NCBI GenBank assembly: GCA_035041965.1
Contig: JAPYMA010001453.1
Coordinates: 62,001 to 126,000 of the forward strand
Reading direction: 5' to 3'
Length of the DNA: 64,000 bases
Source of the DNA: Anisakis pegreffii
Taxonomy: Eukaryota > Nematoda > Chromadorea > Rhabditida > Anisakidae
Part shown: positions 1 through 12,000 of the stretch, one piece after another
Position numbering within the stretch: position 1 is the first letter of the stretch
Layout: each line of letters opens with the position of its first letter
Notes under the pieces: model-generated
The model's database searches: none
Seen by the model: only the letters and a program-made list of their open reading frames with translations
Told to the model about the DNA's origin: nothing
Made by a program: the position numbers and the translations under genes

Positions 1-1843
1 TATCCATCAAATCGCACCGTTCGATATTTTGAACTTTAGATATTTTGATTTCTTCGGTAACAGTCCGATCTCTAAATGATCGTTTCACTCTGCTGACCCT
101 AATCCACTGATCACTGAATGAGCTGAACAGCAGTGTTCGATGTTCGATCTGATCGATTCATTTGTTCATTTGAAAAATCAGTTTAATGGTGGGAGGTTTT
201 TTGTTTCATCGTGATGACTACAGATACCTGTTCTTATCTGTATGCCCATTTCAATGCGGAACTAGTGAGATTTCAGATGAGACACTATAAATTCAACCTG
301 ATTTGAAAAACGTCTTACAAAAAGGCGCTATTTGCAAGCTTTTCGTGTGCAGTAAGACAAAAAATACAAACAAGTGATTAATTGCACTTCTCATTCTCCA
401 GACAGTCGGTTGATAAAAGTTTGATGTTTTTTTCAGGAAGATAAATGAGGAGAATAACACGAAAATGGGGAATGTCGTACTTAACACTAAAATTTATGAG
501 CTACACAAGTTTGTGAACATAATGAATCTACATTAAAGTTACGGAACGAAGAAGCATTCCATTGTTAATGCAACGAGAATTCTTTCAATATAGATGCTCG
601 CTTCTCTTTGAAGCAATAACTAAGCCGTTTTAAGGAATCGCTTAAGTGCTACCAACTGTTCGCTCATTTTGACTCTGTTGATCTGAGTTTTTAATCACTC
701 GAAGTTAATTACATTTGTAAAGTTCCATTCCACACCACCTTCAAGGCGAAAGCTTCAATTGAATCGTGCCATTGCGTTCCTCATAGTTCAATGATTGGGC
801 TGGATTTTAGCAGAGGATCAGATTTCATAGATACTAAATGGAAGGAAGCATTTTCTCAGCACCACAGCCGTCAGAACTTTCAGCATATTTTTGTGTGAGG
901 TTCTGAACGTTGGATTGTGATTCAATCGACCTGAATAGACCTATCCGATTTCAGTGACAGAGTGTCGATCCCACCACGAACATCTGTGGCTTCCGGATTG
1001 TTTGCATCGATCATGTGAGGTTCAGCTCTCATATTACGTACATTTCAATCAAAGTGCAAACAAAAAGAGCTTGTTAAGTGCAAAAGTGCAAAAGAGGATG
1101 CTTTGTGAACTGTGAACATCCAGTTTGTTTTTATGTGCTTAAGATTGTAAAGTTGTTGTTTTTTTTTAAAAATATGAAGAGATTGAAAAAATACCATCCC
1201 GTGTCAGCGCACTGACATTCCACATCATAACCACTCTGAACACGAGATGAAAACGTATTGACGCAGTTTTCGTCGAGTGAAACTCGTCGAATAGCATTTA
1301 CTTAACGCAGTTATCTCATTTGAGAAACATCCAGTTAAAATGTCATACCCTCACTTCAATAATAAATTCTCTAATGAAACTCTGCCGTCTCACTCAAATT
1401 TCCCATCGTCAGATGACTTCTGATTTGATTTAATTTAATTTGATTTGATTTGATTTGAGCTGACAATACGATCGTACGAAAGACGTTCAATGAGGAAATG
1501 CAAGCTCGAAAAAAAATTGAAATGAATCAAAAAAAAGGTTTTTATGATGTCGAAAACACATTTATGAGGTTTTACCGCAATATTTCCACATAAAAGAGGA
1601 AGAAGGTCAATTCAATTAAGTGACTGATCAATCTTTTGAAAAATTAGTTGTCATTAAGTGATTCGTTGTTGAAAATATGACGCATGCTCGGCAAAGAATT
1701 ACTCTAAATGATATCACACTTGATTAACAGTAATAAAACTAAATAGTAAGAAGCGAAAACAATTCATACAGCACTCCGTTTTCACTGTATCACTTAATGC
1801 AATATCGAGATAAGGAATACAAAATTGCAACAGATATCATTCT
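1..1843. other. 3' flank of gene 1, no gene recognised
   Basis: This is AT-rich sequence with short simple repeats and no convincing exon on either strand. The short ORF on the minus strand near 293-487 has no recognisable domain or splice support. Confidence 0.6.
1421..1457. repeat. (TGATT/TAATT)n simple repeat
   Basis: Seven or so 5-bp units, TGATT with two TAATT variants, lie in the 3' flank of gene 1. Confidence 0.8.
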
Positions 1844-4800
1844 CTATTGAAGTTCTTGTTCAATTGCCGTCATAATGTCATCTCGGTTCTTCGCCAGCCA
1901 ATCGATGTTTTGCTGAATCTTCTTCTTCAGTTCATTCAGCACCGCCAAATTATCTCCACTTAGCTCGATTCCAGCAATGAAATCGTCCATCTGAAAGTGC
2001 ATTCGTCATGTTTGTCCTTGCATCAATTTCATCGAATGTCAACTCTATCATGACCCAAATGATTATGTCCCAACCTCTTTGATATTCTCCGCTTGATTCC
2101 AAGTTCCAACAGCAGCTGTCATATAGCTGTTGAAGCTCGGCACACCGTAGATAACCTGTTCGGTGTTGAGCTTGAAATAATTCCATAGAACATGATCTGT
2201 TGTGTCGTGAACGGCTACCATATGAAGCGCACTCTCTGGATATTTTCCTTCGACTATATCAGAGATGAAACTGAAAATTCAAATTATTAATATCATGAAT
2301 CCAATTTTAGACGAGCGAATAACCTAACGACAAAAGTTTGCATATTAAAACGAACTAAATTGTATGTTGCATAGAGTTCAGCACCAGGTTAGTCAATAGA
2401 CCATCTATACGTAACAAACACCGAAATACCACAAGATGTTCGAGGAAATGATAAAGTTTATCACTGCTTACCTGTTCATTTTATCATCATCTGTTGTGCA
2501 TGCCATTGCATTAAGTAGATTGTCAGCATCACGGTGGAAGTAATGTGAGTTCGTCTTGAACCAATCGTACAACCGCTTAACCAGCTCGTGACCGGTGGGT
2601 GTTTGTGCTAGACCATAACAATATTGCGTTCTTCGTACGTCTGGACGAACCTCACTGAAACAACACCGTCAAATGCTTCGATTAGTCCTGCTTTGTCGAA
2701 ATGAATCAGTTAGCAACTGCAAAATTGACAAAAATCTGTCCTCAAAGGTGCTGTTTGGACGGTTTATAGCCAGTAATAGTATTCAACTGGCTGCAGTCAA
2801 TAAACAGTTCAAACCTGGAATGATTATATTCGAGCTTGCCTCACGATATGCCTAAACTATCAGGACGGACAAAACGTAACAGAAATGGCATGTCAAAGGC
2901 AGAAATGACCCATCACCTGTTGCACAGGCCTGTTCCAGTGGTGGAATATTGACAGTTCGTCAAAAATTCTTCGAATAGCGTTTTCGTTTTCTCCAAACAT
3001 TCTGGAAGCGCTGTTTTGCACATACCATCAGTTGCCAATGTTGCTAATGCTCTGAAAAGATGTATCAGAATACGCGGATACCCTCTCATAGCTTTACAAC
3101 GACAGTCTCCATCTGTATTCATGGTCAAGGAATTTTCGTTGCAGTTCTTGAATTTAAAAATCATCAGGGCAACTTCTTGAAGTGATCCTTTACCAATGTT
3201 GCACGATAATATCACGATAAAATAATGCTAGAACCAATAACTATCCTTCCTCCCTAGCCTAGATGTACATGTGATGTAGTCTGCGATTTTTTATTAATGA
3301 GATGTGATAATCACTTAATTGGAAGTCATTCTTCAGGAACAAACACACTTACGCCATAGTCCAGTCGGTGTTATTCGCCCATCCGATATCATATGCAGTT
3401 TCGAATGTTCGCTGAATGTACTTCTAAACGAAAAAATCATTCAGCCAAAGCATAAATGAATCCATCGAATGAGATGATCAGAAAAATGAAGATGCGTATT
3501 AGATTAGATCAGCGATCAACAGTCAAGATTAAATCAGATCAACGAATTAGATTCATAAAGATATTAAGATGAAGACAGATCAGATGATGCACAAATTTGC
3601 GTGAGTTCGTTGTGAGCAATTCTGTGACCAACATTTATTTTAGGTGTATCTGCAGTGTTCTTGAAAGCGCTCATCAATTGATCCCGAACACTTTTGAATG
3701 CGTAATGTGGGGCGAATTCGGTTTCTTTACTCAGATACGACGCGAATTCGATGACACGGGACCACGGCAGGGATCCTCTTCTGAACAATTGTACACATAA
3801 AAAGTTATGGACATTACTACTTGTAGTTCAGTAATTCATCACGTAGTTCATTTGTAGGTCATCATGAGAATCGTTAAGGCTATTAGTATTTGTACTTCAG
3901 TCACGAAATCGAAAATATAAATATTCATATCACACACTCATATGCATAAAATAAATCTTTGGTGCAAAACAAGCATAACACTAAGCGACTACACTTCTTA
4001 TGTGTTTGACTATAAATTTAGGATACTTTCATCTCTTCAATGAATCAGATTGGCAGAAATATCGTCCTGAACACTAATGCTTAGGTACAGATTGAGAAAT
4101 GAAGCTATGAAATGTACGCACTCTCTAAGTGCAATTGCATCCGAGATGAATTGCGCTCTGGTCAACTCGTCGAACGCGTTGAAATCTGAGCGAAGTTGGG
4201 CTCGAATCGGTGCCCATGTACTTTCATCATACCATACACGATACATACCCTTCAACCTTTGATGATCAGATTTATTTTAACCACTAGAAAATTATGGAAT
4301 CGCAGGAGCTGAATCTTGCTTGTGAGAAACTAAACGAATCCGTTCCTCTAAAGTCTGCAAGGGCTAGGAAATACGATGAATTGAAGCAGTTTGGTTCCGT
4401 TTCAACCAAACGAATGCCAAAAAAATGAAGGAAAAGCTCGTACGACACTTCCAGGGTTCTCCACTCGCCATCCACTTCCCAGGTTTCGAGTCCAATGTTG
4501 GTCAGCCGTGAAATAGCGAAACTCGTGTCCTACAAAGTGCAATTGAAGTTTGCTTATGATAAATTTGAGAAATGATAAATTTGCTAATAGAAGCAAAACC
4601 AACAAAGAGTGGGGAGCCTAACCCGTTTCGGTTATGCTGTGCACAGGAATTGGCCACTGATAATGCCACTGACTCGGAGCAAGCGCCGATAGATTGCTGA
4701 TGAACGGTTCTTGGCTGTATGTTACCACATCATTCGAGGTGGTTAACTTTAGAATGGGGTAATTTTCCTGGAATATGGATAATCCAAGTACTAAGTTGCA

Positions 4801-7800
4801 GTAGTAACTATTTGTACAGATACTTCGTAAAAATTTCACTAGGAGACAATTGGACAATCATAATACTGAGCGTTAATATGCAGCAAGAATGACGCATGAT
4901 CCTGAAAGCACTACTCAAACGAGGACTATCCTCAAAGATAACCTGTTTGGTCCATGGATCCATAAGAGCTTGTACATCCAATGGCTTGTTATCCCATCCC
5001 ATCAAGTGATTGTCTGCAGCTGCCTGTAATTGTATCAAGTATCATTTGTGTGCCACATCATCAAATAATGCTTTTTGCCTTTCAGTCGCCCACAAATACA
5101 TAAACGTCTGAACAGCTGAAAGAGAATATCTCATCCGAGTGCACCTAGAATTGCGAGAGTATCCGTGGAGGTGTGATAGTTTTATGATACCCACTGCAGT
5201 GGATGGGAGATACAGACGGATGCAGTGAGGAATGCGAGGACATTTTAAAATTTTCAGTTGGAAGCGGGAGGAGGGGAAAGGGAGGGCGGAAGGGGAAACT
5301 TTGAGAATCACTAAGCTAAGAGAACAATTTAAATACTTTGGTAATGGCGGCCCATAAAATCTTTTCGGTGGTTGTTTTGAAGGCATTTGCCTTGAAGTAG
5401 GCACGAAGACCGTCGCGCATCACCGAGAATCCGACTGCATTATTCAGCATATATAAAACAGATGCACCCTGAAAACAGCACATTCACGGATACTGTCAAC
5501 ACTCACGGAAATAACAAATTAATTGTCGATAGCAGTATTTCGGTCCACCATGTGAAGTTGCGCTGAAATTCGAATGATACGTATTAATGTTGCTGATTTC
5601 ATTGAGCAATGCAATGGCTTAGATCATATCTGCTTTTATCGTCCACATATTCTGACAGGCACGGTGTTGGAATCTATTAAGGAGACACCTAACCGTTACA
5701 AAATTCTCAGAAGTCTTTCAAATATGAGTGAGAACCGATGAGAGTGAACCTTGTAATATGGAGCATAGGTGAACATCGGCTTTCGATTGGTGATAATCGG
5801 TTTTGTTTCATCGATTCTACCGTCATGCAACAACGCGTAGTCAGCTAACCAGAATCGAACGAATTTCTGCAGGTAAACGAATGTCATTATGAAATTGCTA
5901 GTGTTCATTCAGTTGAAGTGACCAATATTCTATATTGTTCACGGCATAATTGTCTTGATCTGTCGAGAATGTGAAACTGAATCAAGAAGAGCAACGTACA
6001 GCGTATTTTTGTTGGTCAGGATAAGTATAGTTGGCCGCATCAGTGTAATAATACTGCGCAAACGCTTCATTCAAGAACAATGTCGACCACCATTCCGTTG
6101 TTACCAAATCTCCAAACCACTGCAATTTCAAATTCTTTGAAACTTTGAAATGATCGATCACAATTTCTCGCGGAAACCATTGGCAAATTCATTGGATTTT
6201 GATCGATGGAAATTGAGAAATCTGGTGAGTGCCACGAGTTGGATTGAAGAGGATTGCGAAAAATGAAATCTACCTGGTGTACAACTTCATGTGGTGTTAC
6301 CCGTGCCACAATACTGTACTCTAGCGTCGTTGCGTAGAGTGGATCGATGAGGAGTGCTTCGTATATCATAATGATCACACCCCAGTTCTCCATGGCTCGC
6401 GATGAACCCGTATACTGTGGTACAGATACCAAATCTTCAATTCAATATCAACTCTATTCCTGAACTAATTAAGTTGATCGTCTCTTATTGCGATTTGATC
6501 CTTTCCGTTGATCTTTGGTTTGATTCAATAACAAATCACGATCCAATAACTTATATATTACATTTGATTGTCACATACTATGATTCTTTGTGCCTAGGTG
6601 TTTTCGTGAGAAAGAGCATCGATTAACAATGAATGAGCTAATAAATTTACCGAGTTTCGGCATCGTGAACGAAGTGTTCAGATAATTAGCCATATATTCC
6701 AACGTTCCAGCAGCAAACTGCAAATTTCAGTCGTGTAAAGTTTGCTCATTGCTCAAATAAAAATCTCGTCATTGAAACGTTTAGACTTCTTCCGGACTTG
6801 CGAGAATTCATTATAAGCTCATGTAATTCATTGAATTTCTTGTAACTCTTTCTAACTATCTCTCACAATAATAAAAATCGTCTTTCATCGTTTCTCGAGG
6901 ATTTTCTTTGCCTTTGGAAATGTTTGAGAGGATACGCTTCTGACGATCACTGAAGTTAGTAAATTAAAATTTGTACCCCAAACTGGACCGAGTAAGCATA
7001 GATTCTTGTCCTGAATTAGCCTTAGGCCTTAATAAATTTTATAACTATATGAAAAGGATTGGTATCCCTCACGTTCAGACCCATCTCAGCGTATGTCTCC
7101 ATGCCAGTCCAAGACCACGCACGAACTAGAACGCCAGTTTTCGAGATCTTCTGCATTGAATCGTAATGACCAATTGATAACGCTAATAGATAACTGGACA
7201 TCGGCGGTGTTTCGCCGAATGAAGTTATTGCCCAACCTTTAATTCACATTCTTACTGTATGTTGTCATTCACCAGTCGATCAAAATGTGACTAAAGTGCT
7301 AGTGACGAGGTAAAGTCGTTAAAATGTACCTCAAATGAACACTTATAGATATGTTTCAGGCTCGAGATCAGTCATGCGTTTTCGCTGAGGTTTACTTACT
7401 CGCTGAAGCTCAGCATAGGTTCAGTCAGAACTTGAAGTCTCAAGTTTATTACAACCATATTCAGCCAGAACAGAATTCTAGTCCAAGGAGTCATATGTTC
7501 CTTTATGACCACAGCGATCACGTATAGCAATACCAGCAAGAATGCAACGGATTTTATGATTTGTTTATGCAGAGGATGAGGATTTTCCCGATTTTTCGAA
7601 AATTTTTCGAGCAGCTTTCGAGCTGAAGCGGATGATTGTCTTACCTGGCTCAGTTTCGTTACGTTCAATGAGAATATTCGTATGAATTGTATTTGTTAAA
7701 ACCTTCATATCGGCAGCGTGTTTCACTTTAAGCTGCCATTTTGCTTTGAAGAACGGCTCGTCAAAGCACGGCACCAGCGATCGAATGCCGGGACCTGATT

Positions 7801-9040
7801 CCATGTCCGTTGATAGAATCCATCTGAATTAGGAATATCCACGACAATTAGCAATGTCCATTGATAGAATCTGACTGAACATCTGAACGACTCACAGAAA
7901 CGAATTCGAAGTCCAAACGAAGTCCAAAATCTCCTTTCTTGAATCATTCAACGGTAAAAAATGATCTTGGAGCATTTTCGGGCAAAATGAAATACGAAGG
8001 CATAGACTTACGCCATTTTGCCATTGAACTCGTAATAATTGAAATTTGTATAAACGCCATCGTGTGATCCATAGAAAATGAAACCAATCGATTGAATATG
8101 CAACGAGAAAATAGCATTTGCTGTCAACGTTGAAGTGAGGTAAATTGTGATGACACCTAAATTAAGGCCGCTGGATTTGTGTGTATTCATTATAACTTGG
8201 AATTTGGTTAATACTTTTGGTTCATGACATGCGATGCACTGTAGACAGTATTTTGAAAATTAAAAGGTGCGACTTGTGCTCGAACTAGAATGATCAGTGA
8301 TCAACTGCTCTATTTCAATATACACTCGCTTTGTATTACCATTGCTATCATCTTCATGAAACTAGAAAGTCTTATAATTGATAGAAGAAGAAGATGAGTC
8401 AATTATTGGATTACATCGTGATCATTGCTGGAGTTGAATTCATGCTTTGCATTCATGGATGAATTTTTGATTTGTTTTCGCGATACGTCATGAGACGTTT
8501 CTGATAGTATTTCCTGCTCAGAGTTATCCATTCGAATGATCAACAGTGCAAAAATTCTGGTTGAAAACTTCAAAATCAACGGAAAACTAGAAGAATCCCG
8601 AACCGTTATCATAATCTTTAACAATTTTTGAACATTCAATCAATTTCTGATTGCTGTCCTTGAGCACAACATCAGATGGATGGAAGAACATTCGATGCAG
8701 ACTGATGTTCACCATATCAGTTGGTTCTACCACTTTTATTGTCATCTGGAAATGGCGAATCATTGCAGACTGAAAAGACTCACGATGCTGAAGATAGAAA
8801 ATTAGAGAAGCAATCGAAATAAAAATTCAAATAAACGCCCATTCAAAACATTCAAGTAAGTTCGGAAACTCACGTCAACCACTGAATCGAACGTCATATT
8901 TTTGTACCACGGATACGCACCGGACGACGGGAAATAGGGTTGGATGAAAGCGTTATACTTCAACGGCATCAAACTACGAGGTAGTCGTTCATCCCATGGA
9001 TCGTCTCCCTCCTTCACAAATCGGTCGTAGAAGATATGAA
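1844..9040 (-). other. Gene 1, module 2 (HEVVH-type M1 peptidase half), 20 exons
   Basis: Exons in transcript order: 8874-9040, 8604-8745, 8012-8156, 7645-7823, 7073-7236, 6651-6717, 6274-6434, 6000-6119, 5750-5866, 5337-5468, 4943-5023, 4623-4767, 4444-4529, 4122-4249, 3633-3780, 3353-3423, 2917-3051, 2472-2654, 2075-2270, 1844-1990. Translation starts with xHIFYDRFVKEGDDPW and has PCFDEP in exon 4. SSRAMENWG and TPHEVVHQ share exon 7, and the following exon begins WFGDLVTTEWW. The glycine of GAMEN is replaced by Arg. The third zinc ligand Glu (LNEAF) and the PYYKGAS tyrosine are kept. The stop is TAG at 1844-1846. No ATG plus signal-peptide exon was found between 9041 and module 1, so this half looks like the C-terminal part of a longer protein. 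Confidence 0.8.
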
Positions 9041-12000
9041 CTGCAAAGTACTAAAATGATTCTAATCCGGATATTCACAATAATGTTGGGCACGTTCGTG
9101 CTGCCAATACTCGTAATCGTTTCAAAGACTTTGTCGTGACAGAGTGCGAAAGAGACGATTCGTGAGGGACACCAAAGTGATATATGAAATCAACCTTTAA
9201 ATCTGTACGTTAGCTGTAAATGTATAAGATGTACACGGATATCATGCACTATCGATTCGGATGATGAAATGTAACCTTCGTATATGTTACTTGGAGGATC
9301 TCCTCCCCTTTGTGTTTGTATGATATGAATACTTTGTGTTTCGGTAATCTAAGACAGTGTTATTGCAAATAAACACCGAAAGCCTTAATGTTGATTCTCC
9401 TGTTCATATCATTACCGATAACTTGTATCATTACCATCATTGGTACTATTATTTTATTCTTAGCTTTCACAAATGGATCACTAAAAGTATCAACTGCAAG
9501 TTGACATCCTTTTCAGAAAAACTTTCAGGATGCAAGAGTTGTTGGACGGCTGTCAATCACTAACAATTAATTCAAGTGAAATTGTTCTACGATTATCATT
9601 ATGAGATGATCACCGATTCAGAGTGATCAATTAACGATCACTTTCAGACTGAGATGAAAAGTCAGATTAAAATGCACCGATGTCGGGTAAGTAACGTTGC
9701 GCTCGTGAAACCTGTGCACGAAGACTGGCAATACGCGGGGCACAAACGCTGGCTGGTACTTGAGGATCACCTCTCTCTAGATCGTTACACAGTTGAATGA
9801 ACTGAAAAATGCAGTTTACTTCGTTTCTTCATAAATACTCGATATGGAATGAAACTAAAGCTGAGAAGTGGAATCAAAATCGAATGAAGCAAACAACCTG
9901 ATCGAGACGAGTCTGCGTTTGCCATGTGGCAGTCATGGATTGAAGATATAAATCTATTTGCCCACTTTCCAAAACTTGTTTTGCATTGGAACGAATATAT
10001 TCCATCATCACATCACTTGCGATCGGATTTCGTGTTAGGTACATCAGTGGTCGATAGGCTGCTTCTGGAGTGTTCGCGCTGAGCACAACCGGTATGAGTC
10101 TGCAATGGAGGACAGATTGATTCGCTGAGATTCAGAAAACAATGGCAACTTGCTATCAGTGACTTTATCACGATCACTGTTTTCATCACTATCAGTATTC
10201 TTGTCACCATGACTGATGAGAATGTTATCAGTGGTTTTTATTGGTGCTCCATTCAGTGCTAAAATGATCATTGCTTTTAGCTAATCCGCATCGCTGTCCT
10301 CATTACTATACCCTTTATTATCTTACAGCTGCCATCATTACTATTGAACAACTTGGATGGATAAACAGTCACATTAAATCACCTTTGATGAAAAACACTT
10401 ACGATTTGTTCTGAAAACGGAATTTCGAAACAAAATTCGTGACGGAAATAATCTGCGAAAGGAACAGAGAATTGAAACAAACCCATTGAGGTTTTCTTTA
10501 GATGTTGTGCAGGCTAAACCAGCGAGCATTGCGTGATATTCTTGATAGAAGTAATACTGATACTTGACTTGTTGATGATAAAGTTTGAGCAGAAAGTCGA
10601 AATTGGCCTGAGGACCAAACTTAATCGCCGAGCAATAGACACCCTCACGCACATCCGGTGGAATACTGCAGGGAATAAAACACTTTTAGACGGAATCTAT
10701 GATAGAAACAACAGGACTGCTAACAGTGATACTGACAATGGTAAACGGAACAATTTCAATTAATGATAACAATCGTAGTAATGACAATGACAGGCACTAT
10801 GATACTGATTATTGTTTTTTCATGAGACGGATATTTTCACTGCTAACTGTGAGCACTTCTCGACCCCGGTGGTAGTTTCAGCGCAATCCTGCATCATCGT
10901 ATCGAACAACTTTTTAGCCGCATCTTTCGAATCTCCGACTTCATATCGACTGGCGTATGGGAACATCAGATAACGGGCCATACTGAAGAAACACATTTGT
11001 TGAAAGTGGAAAGCATAGCTGCATAAGAATGTCACCGATTGAGATGATGAGAATCAAATAGAACATTCATTACAAGGAGCATCAATACTGCATTCAGTCT
11101 TAAATTCAAATTGCTAAGTTCAATCTCAAGATGAATTCTGAATATGGGTTATTATTACACTGAGGAATTTCAATTTATTCCTGCTCATTTTTAAATCAGC
11201 GTTTTCGCTTCCAGACCGTTGTTGTTGTTTTAATTTGTGTAACATTTAAAGCACGTACTTGCTATCCCAGTCTTCCGTAGGAGTCCAGCCGAGAATTTCA
11301 TAATTTTTAAGTAGTAGTTTACTGATGAATCGCTGAAATCGATATTTTTGAGGGGATAAATTTCAAATCCTTCTTAACATTTCTGAATATTCGACGGAAT
11401 ATTACCGAATGTGTTAAAAGAATCCAAAGAAGAAAATCTGATGGCAATACAGGGCAGGTTATAAATTGACATTCTCTGAGTGAGTTATTGGGATTATTGT
11501 TGAATTCATAAGTGAAAAAATGAATGAACAATCGAAGCAAATTATTTGAAAGTTTGACCTGGAAAAGATCAAAATCAAGGCTGTCAATGAAAAACCGTTC
11601 GAGTTCATCGATAAGCGGTTGACATATTTTGAATGGTGCGAAATGCGGATACGATGACAGTGATAAAGTCATCAATTCTATGATTCGATTGTACGAAAAT
11701 GGTTTACCTTCTGCCTGACGACGTCTGAAAATTGAATGGTTCAAGTCATTCATCTCCCAGAATGGCGACGAAGTCATTCATCCTTGAACAACACCGAAGG
11801 CAATATGATACTCATAACAGCACTGATAAACAGTAATGTTGGAACTAATTAACAATAATGATACTGATCGCAGTGGCAATAAGCTCTGCGATAAGGTGGT
11901 TTCGAAATGATCCTTTGAGATGTTGATATGAAGACGGTACTGATGCGAGGAAAAGATGACCTCAATAAGGCGATTTCGTCTCCCAGAAAGGCGACTCTAT

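Noticed and set aside
3480..3560. GATTAGATCA-like repeats in a gene 1 intron
   Set aside because: They are too irregular to define a unit, and no CRISPR-like spacing exists. CRISPR arrays are not expected in animal DNA.
9041..9677. Search for a separate start exon for gene 1 module 2
   Set aside because: ATG candidates (for example near 9430-9460 on the minus strand) give no signal peptide with a phase-1 donor. The interval is better explained as an intron carrying a repeat.
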